This document shows, in pieces, positions 55,545-64,000 of a stretch of DNA of 64,000 bases (positions are counted from its first letter, which is position 1; each line of letters opens with the position of its first letter). This DNA comes from Sambucus nigra (Eukaryota; Streptophyta; Magnoliopsida; Dipsacales; Adoxaceae): NCBI GenBank assembly GCA_949130495.1, contig OX422222.1:277316109-277380108 (forward strand). Direction: 5' to 3'. A model generated the notes under the pieces. That model ran no database searches and had not been told where the DNA came from. It was given only the letters and a program-made list of their open reading frames with translations. A program made the translations under genes and the position numbers.

Positions 55545-56801
55545 TGTAGAGATAGGTCCAATCCTAGAGAGGATTATAACAGCGCAAACACTTAACAACA
55601 AAGATTAGAGATAGGCTCCTCGAAGGATACACAATAAATACTAAGTTAGGAAGATACACCTGGAGAATGTACGAATGTAATAGGAGCTTTGTTGTAATTA
55701 TATTTGGCTCTCTCTGTAAATATAAAGATTATGTTGTAAAGATGTGAGGTTGTTGGTACCCTCGAGGGATCTTGTATGGAATGCATGGGAGAGATTACAT
55801 GCTCTATCGAACAATCTCACTCTGGGTATCTCGTAGGGATCTGGTTTGGAGGATTGGGTTCAAGGCAACATTGTAAGAGACCAACCACTTTAGGGTACTT
55901 AGGAAAAACCTTAGTTTACACACAACACAACTCAGTAGTGTCTCGAGATACCATCTCTGGGAACCCACTCGAGGGTCCCCAGTCCTAAACAGATACACTA
56001 GAAAATTAACTTGATGTATTCACATATACATTGTAAGCTACTCGCGAGACTTGTAACTCGAGTAACCTTCATAGTAGATGAACTACTCTTTTTTGAGCAA
56101 CGTGACATCACATCTTGCACAGAGTACTGTTTACCAACTTTTTTGACGTCAACCCGATTGACATTTCAGAACTCGATGAAATAGCACTTGAGTCAAGATA
56201 TTCCTAGGATGGTAAGTCCACAACTAGCACGTCACATCTCATTTAATGCGTTTACAACTCTGAGAGCCCAAATAGTGTTCCCGCCTAAACAAGTGTATCT
56301 ATCTTAGTTAATGCAATATCTTTGGCATTAAATGCACAAGACTGGTAAAGTCATACGGGGGTCAATCGCATTAATTACAGGAAGGTCACTTGAATGACCT
56401 TCCTCACATATAAATACCTAGAACAGTATAACTGGAAGGGGTCAAACGCTTTTTTGGGTTAGGAATCGTTTCCAAAATACTTCCATACATGAGAGTTTCT
56501 AGAGAGGATATTGATTGCGTAAGTCCATCCCAATTATTACTGTCTTGCCTTTATTGCCTTGAAGGTGCTTGCCTCCACTCCCTCCGACCTAGTGATCTAT
56601 GGGACCTTCCTCATTGATTGTTTTGTTATAGCATTTATGTCAAAAGAACACATTTAATACATGAGCTTCATATCTTGAATGTGTTGTCTTGAGACTAGCA
56701 TTTACTATTGTCAATCATTGTCTCCTATCCATAATTTCCATCTTGACGAGGGGTTATGCCTTCCTTGACACTTAAGTCACAACAAAAACTCACATCTTAC
56801 A
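55545..56801 (+). repeat. Element D 5' LTR
   Basis: 1257 bp bounded by TGTAGAGATAG and CATCTTACA, with the PBS 2 bp downstream. The left boundary is confirmed by the break in the LTR of C. The partner LTR is beyond the window. Confidence 0.75.
56380..56416 (+). promoter_or_regulatory. Palindrome and TATA box in element D LTR
   Basis: GGAAGGTCA and TGACCTTCC form a 9-bp inverted repeat around CTTGAA (56380-56403). TATAAATA follows 5 bp later (56409-56416). It is probably the core promoter with a binding site; the function is inferred from position. Confidence 0.6.
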
Positions 56802-56803
56802 TT

Positions 56804-56820
56804 TGGCGAATCCACTGGGG
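56804..56820 (+). other. Primer binding site, element D
   Basis: TGGCGAATCCACTGGGG lies 2 bp after the LTR. It resembles the TGGCGACTC...TGGGG-type sites of some plant gypsy elements; the tRNA was not identified. Confidence 0.65.
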
Positions 56821-56837
56821 TGGTCTCTTTTGAGAGA

Positions 56838-58591
56838 TGGATAATGTCGAAGTAGCATGGAACATTAACTTTGACATTGAACAACACGAAGAAGGGGAGG
56901 ATCTCACCCACTTACCAGACCGAGAGCGGGTGGGACATAGAGAAACTATAATGCTAGATGTTGTGGGAACGACTGTGAGTCCTGCGTAAATGACAAGGTT
57001 AATGGGTTTGTTCACTGAGTTTATCAATACTCCATCCGCCCAGGCGGTGTTGGGCATTGCGGTAGGATCTAGTTCGTTCATAACCCCACCGGTGACTCTA
57101 CATGCTCCGTTTATCTCGGGAGGAGCGACCCAGCCGGCGATTAACAATGATGTTCCATCAATTCCACCACTAAACACTACTTCTGTTGTAAAAGGAAGGA
57201 CGCATGGCGTCACGACACCTACCTTGCCTCCGACAACATGCCCAGGTGGGTATACAACGAGTACGCCATCAATAGAGAATCATGGGATAAATAACCTAGG
57301 GCAGCAAGGCCCGGCTACGCCCATGATGGAGGAAATGAAAAATAGATGTTGAAGATGATGGTGGCTTCCAAAGCAGGAGGAGAAGTTTCTTCGGTTTATG
57401 ATGACTTTTGTACCCCGTACCTAGAAGAGCACAATAATGAACCCTAGCCAGTAGGGTATATTCCCCCTATCTTTGAAAAGTATACATGTAAAGGGGGGAG
57501 TACTAAGGAGCATATTAAAAGGTTTGTGGAGAACCTTAGGGACCACTGTAATAACAAGAAGTTGAGTTTAAGAGAATTTTCTGAGTTTCTAACCGAGAAG
57601 GCTTACACTTAGTACTCCCACTTGGCTCCAGGTAGCGTGGCCATTTGGGAGGATATTTATGTCCAATTTGTACATAAATTCTTCTTGGCTGAAGATGAAT
57701 TGACTCTTACTCAACTGGCTCATGAGAAACAAAAACCCGATGAGGATATAGTCACGTATATGAGAAGATTCCGTGAACACTCCCTGGATGTAAAAGAGGA
57801 GACATGGGAATCTAAGCTCTTGCAAGCATGTGCAGAGGGTTTGTTGCTAAAATATATTTATCACTTGATAAATGAAACCCAAGAGGGTACATTCGCTTCT
57901 TTTCTCAGATCCGCACAGAATATTGCCTTGGTCATAAATCCGTTGTCCATACCCTCGCCCGCTTTGTCAAGTTTGCTATTGAAACAACCAAGTAACTCAG
58001 GGAGGGGTGGACCTACTCACGTGAACTATGCCAATGAGGAAGGTGGACAACACGAAAGGGGGAGAGCCCCCAGAGTTGCCTTGCTCATTGGAGCAAGATA
58101 TCGAGACCTATGAACATAGGATTAAAGATAACACGCCTTGGCCTGTTGTGGAAAAGACCTCACCCATTGCTTGAGAAGATAGGTAAGGTTCAAAGTTTTA
58201 CGTGGTCCACAATAGGGTGGGACACCCAACGAGCTGGTGTTTTGCTCTCAGAAAGATAATCGATCGGCATGTCAAGAAGGGAGACATCCAACTACCCCAG
58301 GCCAACGTCAACGATGAACCCCTACCCAAGCATAGGGAAAATGTGGCTAGTGCTTTTGACAAGGAGGTAGAACGAATGATGAGAGAGGATAGGTTCCACG
58401 AGGAAGATTTCGCAGACTCCACCGAAGAATGTTCATGCCAAATGTATTATCTAATATTAGAGGAAGATAGAGGAGATAAGTGGAGCCCCGTTTATGACAT
58501 AAGCAGGCAACTTGAGGCTTGTTGCTTAGGGGGGATGAACGTGGTGATAGCGTATGATAAATCAGCTTACAGGGGCGAAAGAGGTCTATGA
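56838..58591 (+). pseudogene. Gypsy gag pseudogene, element D
   Basis: From ATG 56838 the frame stops at 56988 and reopens. A Pro/Thr-rich stretch leads to the capsid domain (about 57460-57810), with PPIFEKYTCKGGSTKEHIKRF, LSLREFSEFLTEKAYT, HLAPGSVAIWEDIYVQFVHK and KPDEDIVTYMRRFREHSLDV. A knuckle-like HNRVGHPTSWCFALRKIIDR at about 58205 lacks its first Cys (Val instead). Acidic sequence (DRFHEEDFADSTEE) follows. Two or more stops interrupt it. Confidence 0.82.
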
Positions 58592-58619
58592 GTTGGAAGA
58601 AGAAGAAATAGACCCATAG

Positions 58620-59577
58620 GTGGAATGAACGGTAGTAGCTAGGTCACATAAGTTCAACTGGTTCTTCGAACTAGTAGGATTGCCTGAGGGTTCTTGACTA
58701 GAGGCCATGTTAGAGATCTTAGAGATCACTAAGAAAAATATGCCCCTAAGCCTACAGTGGAGAGGGTCGATGTCCAAACTGGTAAAGAAGTTCCTTTAAG
58801 AGGTTATCTTTACTAAAGTAGACCGTCTAGTTAGGTATCCCCACAAAAGGCCTCTTTACGTGATGACAAGTGTGAACGAATGCAACTTTAACTGTGTTCT
58901 GATACACGAGGGAGCCTCAATAAATAATATGCCCATGGTCTCATTCTACGCCTGTGATATCTCCGAGACAAGGATCATGCAAAGTATTTTGTCCATAGCG
59001 GTGTATTATAATCAGTCAAGCAAGAAGATTGGCTACATAAGCGTGGGAATAACCATGGGAAACATCACTTCTCATATTAAACTCCATTTGATGGATTGTT
59101 AACCGTCTTACCAATTGCTCGTTGGGAGGGTATGGATGCATAATCATGGCTTCGGGGCCGTCCACGTATCACCAGTGCGCGAAGGCAAACGTCAAAGGAA
59201 AAGAGGTGGTCATTCAAGCGTCCAAGAAACCATTTGCAAGAGAGGAATCTCACTTGGTGGGTGCAGATTTTTACACGGAGTTGGCCACAGATTCTGCAAA
59301 AATCACTAGATACACCGGCGGAATCAGGATTCCTAGTTCTAGAAAAAGAGTACGCGTACCAGCTCACCTGTTGGTGGCATACGAGGAACAAGAAAGGCCA
59401 TGTGAGATGGTCAGGCCTCCTAGTCTCTCGAGACAACTACGAGATAGGATGACACCGTTCATAGACCCAATCGAACATCAAGTTAGGCAGCAGAGTGTAC
59501 TCAGCAGAATTCCAGACATAGAATTGGAGGAAAATGCACGAAAGAGGCCTCATCAGGAGGAGAAGACACGTCAATGA
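58620..59577 (+). pseudogene. Gypsy aspartic protease pseudogene, element D
   Basis: At about 58860-59102: VLIHEGASINNMPMVSF, where the family normally has Asp in place of the His before EGAS, so the catalytic residue is lost. IGYISVGITMGNITSHIK follows, then a shift near 59150 and the linker STYHQCAKANVKGKEVVIQA with SHLVGADFYTELA (59160-59290), typical of the PR-RT linker in this lineage. Confidence 0.78.
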
Positions 59578-59829
59578 AAAAGAGTGGTCTTGGCTAATGG
59601 CAAGATTATCTGCACGCTCTAAAAGTGTGATCAGGCAGCTGAAGGCCTGGATGATAAGGTTGACCTGGTCTATGAATGTTTCCAAGTGGAAAGTTTAGGT
59701 CAATGCCTGGTAATTTATAACTCTAACATCCAGGGGTTTGTGGAGGAGGTTAAGGAAGAGCCAGAGTATATGAAGGATAGACCAAGGCCCCAGGTACAGG
59801 AGCTAGAGCATATAGACCTGGCAAAAAGG

Positions 59830-60949
59830 GGGTGACCCAAGGCCCATATTCGTTTTGAAAGACCTTGAGGCTGCTGCTAAAGGAGAACAAGTGGGGCTGC
59901 TGAGGGATTTTAAAGACGTGTTTGCATGGAAGTACACTAAGATGCCTTAGATGGACCAGGAGGTAAGCTGCTATAGGTTAAACATCATACCCTCAGTAAT
60001 ACCAGTAAAGCAGGCCACTCGAACGTATAAACCTGATCTTGACATAAAGATAAAGGAGGAAGTACAGAGGTTGCTCACAATAGGCTTTATCACCCTTATC
60101 CAACATCCTGTTTAGTTGTCCAGTATCGTGCCAGTAGGGAAGAAGGACAAGAACCAAATTCGAAATTTTTGTGGACTTTAGGGACTTAAACCGAGCATGC
60201 CCGAAAGATGAGTTTCCCTTACCTTCCATTGATAGCTTGATAGATGCAACAGAAGGGCACGAGATGTACAGCTTCATGGACGGATACGTGGGGTACAACC
60301 AAATTAAAATGGATCCAAAAGACGCTGAGAAATCAGCCTTTTGCACGCCTTTAGGTAACTTCATGTACACCATTATGCTTGTCGGTTTAAAGAACGTAGG
60401 GTCTACTTATCAAAGGATAATGACGACCATATTCCATGATCTCTTTCACAAGATTGTAGAATTTTATGTGGATGATGTGGTGATAAATTCCAAGATAGAA
60501 GCCACCCACCTGACAAATTTGAGGAAGGTGTTCCAAAGGTGCAGGAAGTATAAGTTAAAAATGAACCCTTTGAAATGTGCCTTAGGGGTGACTAGTGGCA
60601 AGTTCCTGGGATTCGTGGTGAACAGGCAAAGGGTGCAAATGGACCTTGACAAGCGAGAGGGCATCCTCAATATGCCAAGACCAAAGACAGTAAAAGAGTT
60701 GAAGAGTTTCCTAGGAAAAGTGTCCTACTTTAGGAGATTCATGCCAGGGTTAGAAGAAGTTACCCACCCATTAATGGAGCTTCTACGAGCAAAGAATAAG
60801 TTCATTTGGGATCAGTCACATGAGATAGCTCTGGAGAAGTTGAAGAAATTTCTAACTTCTGCCCAAACGATGGTTCCCCCTCAAGCAGGTATTCCTTTAC
60901 ACCTTTATCTCACATCCACTAAAAGATCAATAGGGGCATTGCTAGAGTA
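59830..60949 (+). pseudogene. Gypsy reverse transcriptase pseudogene, element D
   Basis: Mostly open (60171-60949): DFRDLNRACPKDEFPLPSID, FMDGYVGYNQIKMDPKDAEK, VGLKNVGSTYQRIMTTIF, catalytic YVDD at 60465-60476, KMNPLKCALGVTSGKFLGF, then the tether FLGKVSYFRRFMPGLEEV. Upstream, VFAWKYTKMP and VPVKQATRTYKPDLDIKIKEE are seen with stops. The catalytic residues are present, but upstream stops and one frameshift near 60170 disable it. Confidence 0.88.
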
Positions 60950-61306
60950 AGAGGTGGAAGGTGTAGAAAAATTAGTGTATTACCTGAGCTAAATTATACA
61001 CGGGCCTGAAGCCCGATATACCATTATCGAGATGCAATTTTTAACCCTAGTATTTATTGCCTAGAAGCTTAGGCACTACATGCTATCTTTCACGATCCAC
61101 ATCATCACTAAATGTGACCCCTTAAAATTTTTACTTGTTAGAATTGTACTGATAGGCAAGGCTGCTCGATGGTTCCTAATTTTTTTGAAATATGATCTCA
61201 AATGTGTGATTCCTCGAGCAATCAAGAGTCAAGCATACGCAGATCTTTTGGTCATATTTCTTTCGAGGACATTCGAACAACCCATCGAGTATCTATCGGG
61301 GGATTA
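60950..61306 (+). pseudogene. First RNase H, element D
   Basis: After a stop at 60948: GVEKLVYYLS, GPEARYTIIEMQFLTLVFIA, LRHYMLSFTIHIITKCDPLK, then ARWFLIFLKYDLKCVIP and SQAYADLL. These match the RNase H segment following RT in gypsy elements. It has a few stops and a truncated catalytic region. Confidence 0.75.
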
Positions 61307-61770
61307 ACTCTAAGTTAACTACCTCGATGCAAACTTAGACGAATAGAACATGTTGTTTGATGGCTTTTCAGCTGAAAACATAGAAGGGACAAGAGTGATC
61401 CTATGCCACAGTGAAGAAGAGGTTTGATTATCGTTTAAGATGGACTTTAAATGCTCAAACAACGAAGATGGGTATGAGGACTTGGTATTGGGATTATTAG
61501 AGGCATCGCGAAGGGGCATCCAGATGCTGACAATAAAAGAGGATTCCAATTTGGTGGTACAATAAGTCAACGACGAGTATGCTCTGAAAAACATGACACT
61601 AGAACCCTATCGAACAATTATACAAAGGTTACTCAGCCAATTCCATGAGGTAAAGATTAGGAGGCAATCGAGAACAGTCAATAGACATGCTGATGCGTAT
61701 TCCACAATTACCCAAAGGATTGCCTTTAAGGGAAAGTCAACAGTCATTCTAATCACAAAGAGGACTGCAC
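61307..61770 (+). pseudogene. Second (archaeal-type-like) RNase H, element D
   Basis: Another RNase H-like unit follows the first: MLFDGFSAENIEGTRVILC, MDFKCSNNEDGYEDLVLGLL, RGIQMLTIKEDSNLVVQ, then PYRTIIQRLLSQFHEVKI and NRHADAYSTITQRIAF. An additional RNase H of this kind is known in the Tat lineage. The expected acidic residues (FDG, NNE, EDSN, ADA) are mostly visible, with two substitutions. Stops are present. Confidence 0.78.
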
Positions 61771-63344
61771 CGTCAATTATAATGGAGATGCTACCCTCTA
61801 ATGATAGCAACGACTGGAGGAGAAAAATGCAAAAGCAACTGCAAATGGGACAAGGGCCACTAAGTTTGATTGAATTGGCTCAATACTTTACTACCGCGGG
61901 TAACCTATACTTCAAGAATAAAGGAGGATGGCTATCGAGATGTGTGGAACTGGAGGAATCTGAGAAAAGGCTGATCGAGATACACGATAAGGGCTGTGAG
62001 ACAATATAAATTTCCTTATATCGGAGAATCCAGAGACCACGATATTTTTGGCCCACAATGAACCAAGATGTTGCGTGGCTATAACGAGATTACGAGAAAT
62101 ATCTCCTGTATTATCAAGCGGCGGAGTACAATTTCATAGACCAGCCAACAGATTGGAGGCAACCCTATTTGGACATACTAGTCGATGGGATTGTACCCAT
62201 TAACAAGGATGATGCCGCAAGATTGAGAAGACGAGTTCCTAGGTATTATGTCCAAGAGGGTAAGCTTTACTGAAAGGGTTACCATGATAGACGCCTAAGA
62301 TGCATCAAACTAGAAGAGGCCTAGGAGGTGCCGAAGTAAGCACATGAGCCAGGATACATTGGGGGAGCCAGACTCCATGACCAACTGATGACGTTGGGCT
62401 ACTTTTGGCCCACTATGGAAAAAAGATTCAGCGGAGTTTGTTAGAAAATGCAAGGCATGTCAACTCCATGGGAACATAATACACGATCCCTCGGTGTACA
62501 TGCATTCCCTTTCTACTCCTTTTCCATTCCACACATGGGCCTTCGATCTAGAGGGGCAATTAACCCCTCCTTGAGGGGTAAGATTTGGATATTGGTAGCA
62601 ACGAAGTGCTTCACTAAATGGACCGAGGCTATACCATTAAAGAGGGATACAACATGGGTAGTGGCGCCCTTTATAAAGGAGCATATTATCTGCTAATTTG
62701 GCATTCCAAAGATATTTCTGTTAGATAATGGGAAACCTTTTATTAGTAGTGAGGTACGACTGCTTACAGAGAAATATTCTATCATTCATCACAAGTTGAT
62801 AGTCAAGCTGAAGCCACGAATAAGACCCTGGTAAATATTCTATAAAAAATATTGGAAGATTTCCCAGGAACTTGGGGTGATAAAATACTAGAAGTCTTAT
62901 GGGTATATAGAACTACGAAGAGAAAATGTACATGTACATGCCTTTCTCGCTAGTGTTTGGGGCTGCGGCAATATTACCCGTAGAATTTGAGGTACCTTCT
63001 ACACATTACAACTTGAGAAGTGCAATGCTACCCCACAGTCACCACGTATAATTAGAAGCATTAGAGGAGCATATAGATAAAGAAAAAAGGCACTTCGTGA
63101 TGTAGCGAAAGCAGCTATCCAGGATCAGCTAGTCAAGTTAAGAAAATTCAAAAAAGGTGATTTAGTGTTGAAAGCTTACATGAGACATAGAAGAGGTCTC
63201 TCACTGCCCAAATTTGAAGCTAATTGGGAAGGACCCTATATTGTTTGAAAAGATCATGACTTAGGCTACTACGAGATCTCGAAGGTAGAAGATGAAGAAA
63301 TCTTTAAACTCAACAATAAATGGCTCAAAATTTATTATGTTTAA
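61771..63344 (+). pseudogene. Gypsy integrase pseudogene, element D
   Basis: Degenerate zinc-binding region (LHDQLMTLGYFWPTMEK at 62370; the CxxC part is damaged). Core pieces: WILVATKCFTKWTEAIPLKR (62580), FIKEHIIC, FGIPKIFLLDNGKPF, and the C-terminal LRKFKKGDLVLKAYM and LPKFEANWEGPYIV (63135-63240). A frame change near 62440 and stops throughout make it inactive. Confidence 0.78.
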
Positions 63345-63776
63345 GTCTTAAATCGGTCATAGCATTTTGTTCTTTTACTTTGCAAGCAACAACTATATGC
63401 GGAGTTAAAAAGAGAGCATGTTCTCACAATTCAGTTAAGTTACTGTGCGTTTGATACTTATTTATGAGAAGAATGCTGGTTCAACTACAAGATTATTCTT
63501 TTTTTCTTCTTCTTAAATAATTAACATCAACGTAAGAGACAAGACAATTGTATTGAGGACATTTATAAAGCATTGTACATTCAAGCATATAAGAGGAACT
63601 ACCTCCTCGAGATACACGAAAATAGTAAAACAAACATAAGGGGCATTACTTTGTGTTCAAATACATTTTTCATATCAATAATCACTTGGATTGTTTATAA
63701 CGAACCACAAGCTAGAAGAATCTATGATACGGTGATGGTAGTTGGGCAGAAAAGAAGCCAGAGAAATGTTATCGTT
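63345..63776. other. Element D spacer after integrase
   Basis: A short AT-rich spacer between integrase and the antisense remnant. A 68-codon plus-strand frame has no recognisable features. Confidence 0.5.
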
Positions 63777-64000
63777 TGATAGGTCAGCCGTCTCTGTTAA
63801 TGGCGAGCCAACTCCAGCTGGATCTGGTCAACCTTTGTCTATGCTTCACCCATTGATTCTTTGATTACTGCAACCTCTACCTATGCTTTAATGAGCTCAG
63901 AATTAAGGGTGACTATCTTCTCAATTATGGCATTATGAGAATGAGTAGTAGCCTGAATCCCAGCATAAGAGGAGGGAAAATCAGCCTTCTTGAAGGAATT
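63777..64000 (-). pseudogene. Antisense gene remnant, element D (continues outside window)
   Basis: On the minus strand the single frame reads NSFKKADFPSSYAGIQ, AIIEKIVTLNSELIKA and VDQIQLELARH, with two internal TAG codons, and ends TAA near 63801. Its helical, charged character fits the C-terminal coiled coil of the antisense gene that other Tat elements, including E here, carry between integrase and the 3' LTR. Confidence 0.5.

Larger units (their letters stand above)
55545..64000 (+). mobile_element. Element D: Tat-type Ty3/gypsy retrotransposon, 3' end outside the window
   Basis: 5' LTR, PBS, gag, PR, RT, RNase H, a second RNase H-like domain, integrase, then an antisense remnant. The double RNase H and antisense gene are features of the Tat lineage. 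The insertion breaks the 3' LTR of C at 55544, where the flank TTGAA is the expected left target duplication. All coding parts contain stops or frameshifts. Confidence 0.85.

Overview
The window looks like intergenic, repeat-dominated nuclear DNA of a flowering plant, probably a eudicot. It is AT-rich and densely packed with plant-type transposable elements and dinucleotide microsatellites. I find no intact host gene. Nearly every recognisable protein signature belongs to a decayed mobile element: Ty1/copia gag and pol, Ty3/gypsy of Tat type with antisense genes, and a FAR1/FRS-type MULE transposase.

Layout. 1-11.7 kb: non-coding DNA with a mosaic of small DNA transposons. There are three fold-back MITE families (I: 3075-4090, 10038-10354, 10367-10602, 10681-10755; II: 7876-8240, 11281-11661; III: 5831-5972, 7097-7229), a clean non-autonomous hAT at 4938-5725 with a perfect 8-bp target duplication, and a second hAT-like family (6449-6922, also 55066-55514). 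Families I and II sit inside or beside (AT)n, (GA)n and (CT)n tracts. 11.9-25.5 kb: a decayed FAR1/MULE transposase (13078-14976, resuming at 25352) is split by a ~3.9-kb LTR without internal region (14977-18805 plus 25243-25346, TSD ACAAA). That LTR is itself split by gag-only copia element A (18806-25237, TSD GAAAC). 27.2-37.9 kb: element E, a minus-strand Tat-type gypsy (gag-PR-RT-RH-INT) with a plus-strand, apparently spliced antisense gene between integrase and 3' LTR. 38.9-45.5 kb: element B, a minus-strand gag-only copia of the same family as A (TSD AACTA). 46.2-50.1 kb: element F, an old copia pol, split by an LTR-like insertion. 50.1-55.5 kb: element C, a third, more diverged gag-only copia, inserted in the RNase H region of F. 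55.5-64 kb: element D, a plus-strand Tat-type gypsy inserted in the 3' LTR of C and running off the window.

The most interesting signal is in the gag-only copia family A/B/C. Each LTR carries, just upstream of a TATA-like box, about four 14-bp imperfect palindromes (ideal form GTCGTTCGAACGAC) phased every 21-22 bp. A and B carry a second phased cluster in the non-coding region between gag and the 3' LTR. The units vary in sequence, but many changes are matched on the two half-sites, so the dyad symmetry seems to be what is kept. I know of no described function for it. All coding regions seen here are interrupted by stops or frameshifts, so the window reads as layered transposon debris with well-preserved insertion boundaries.
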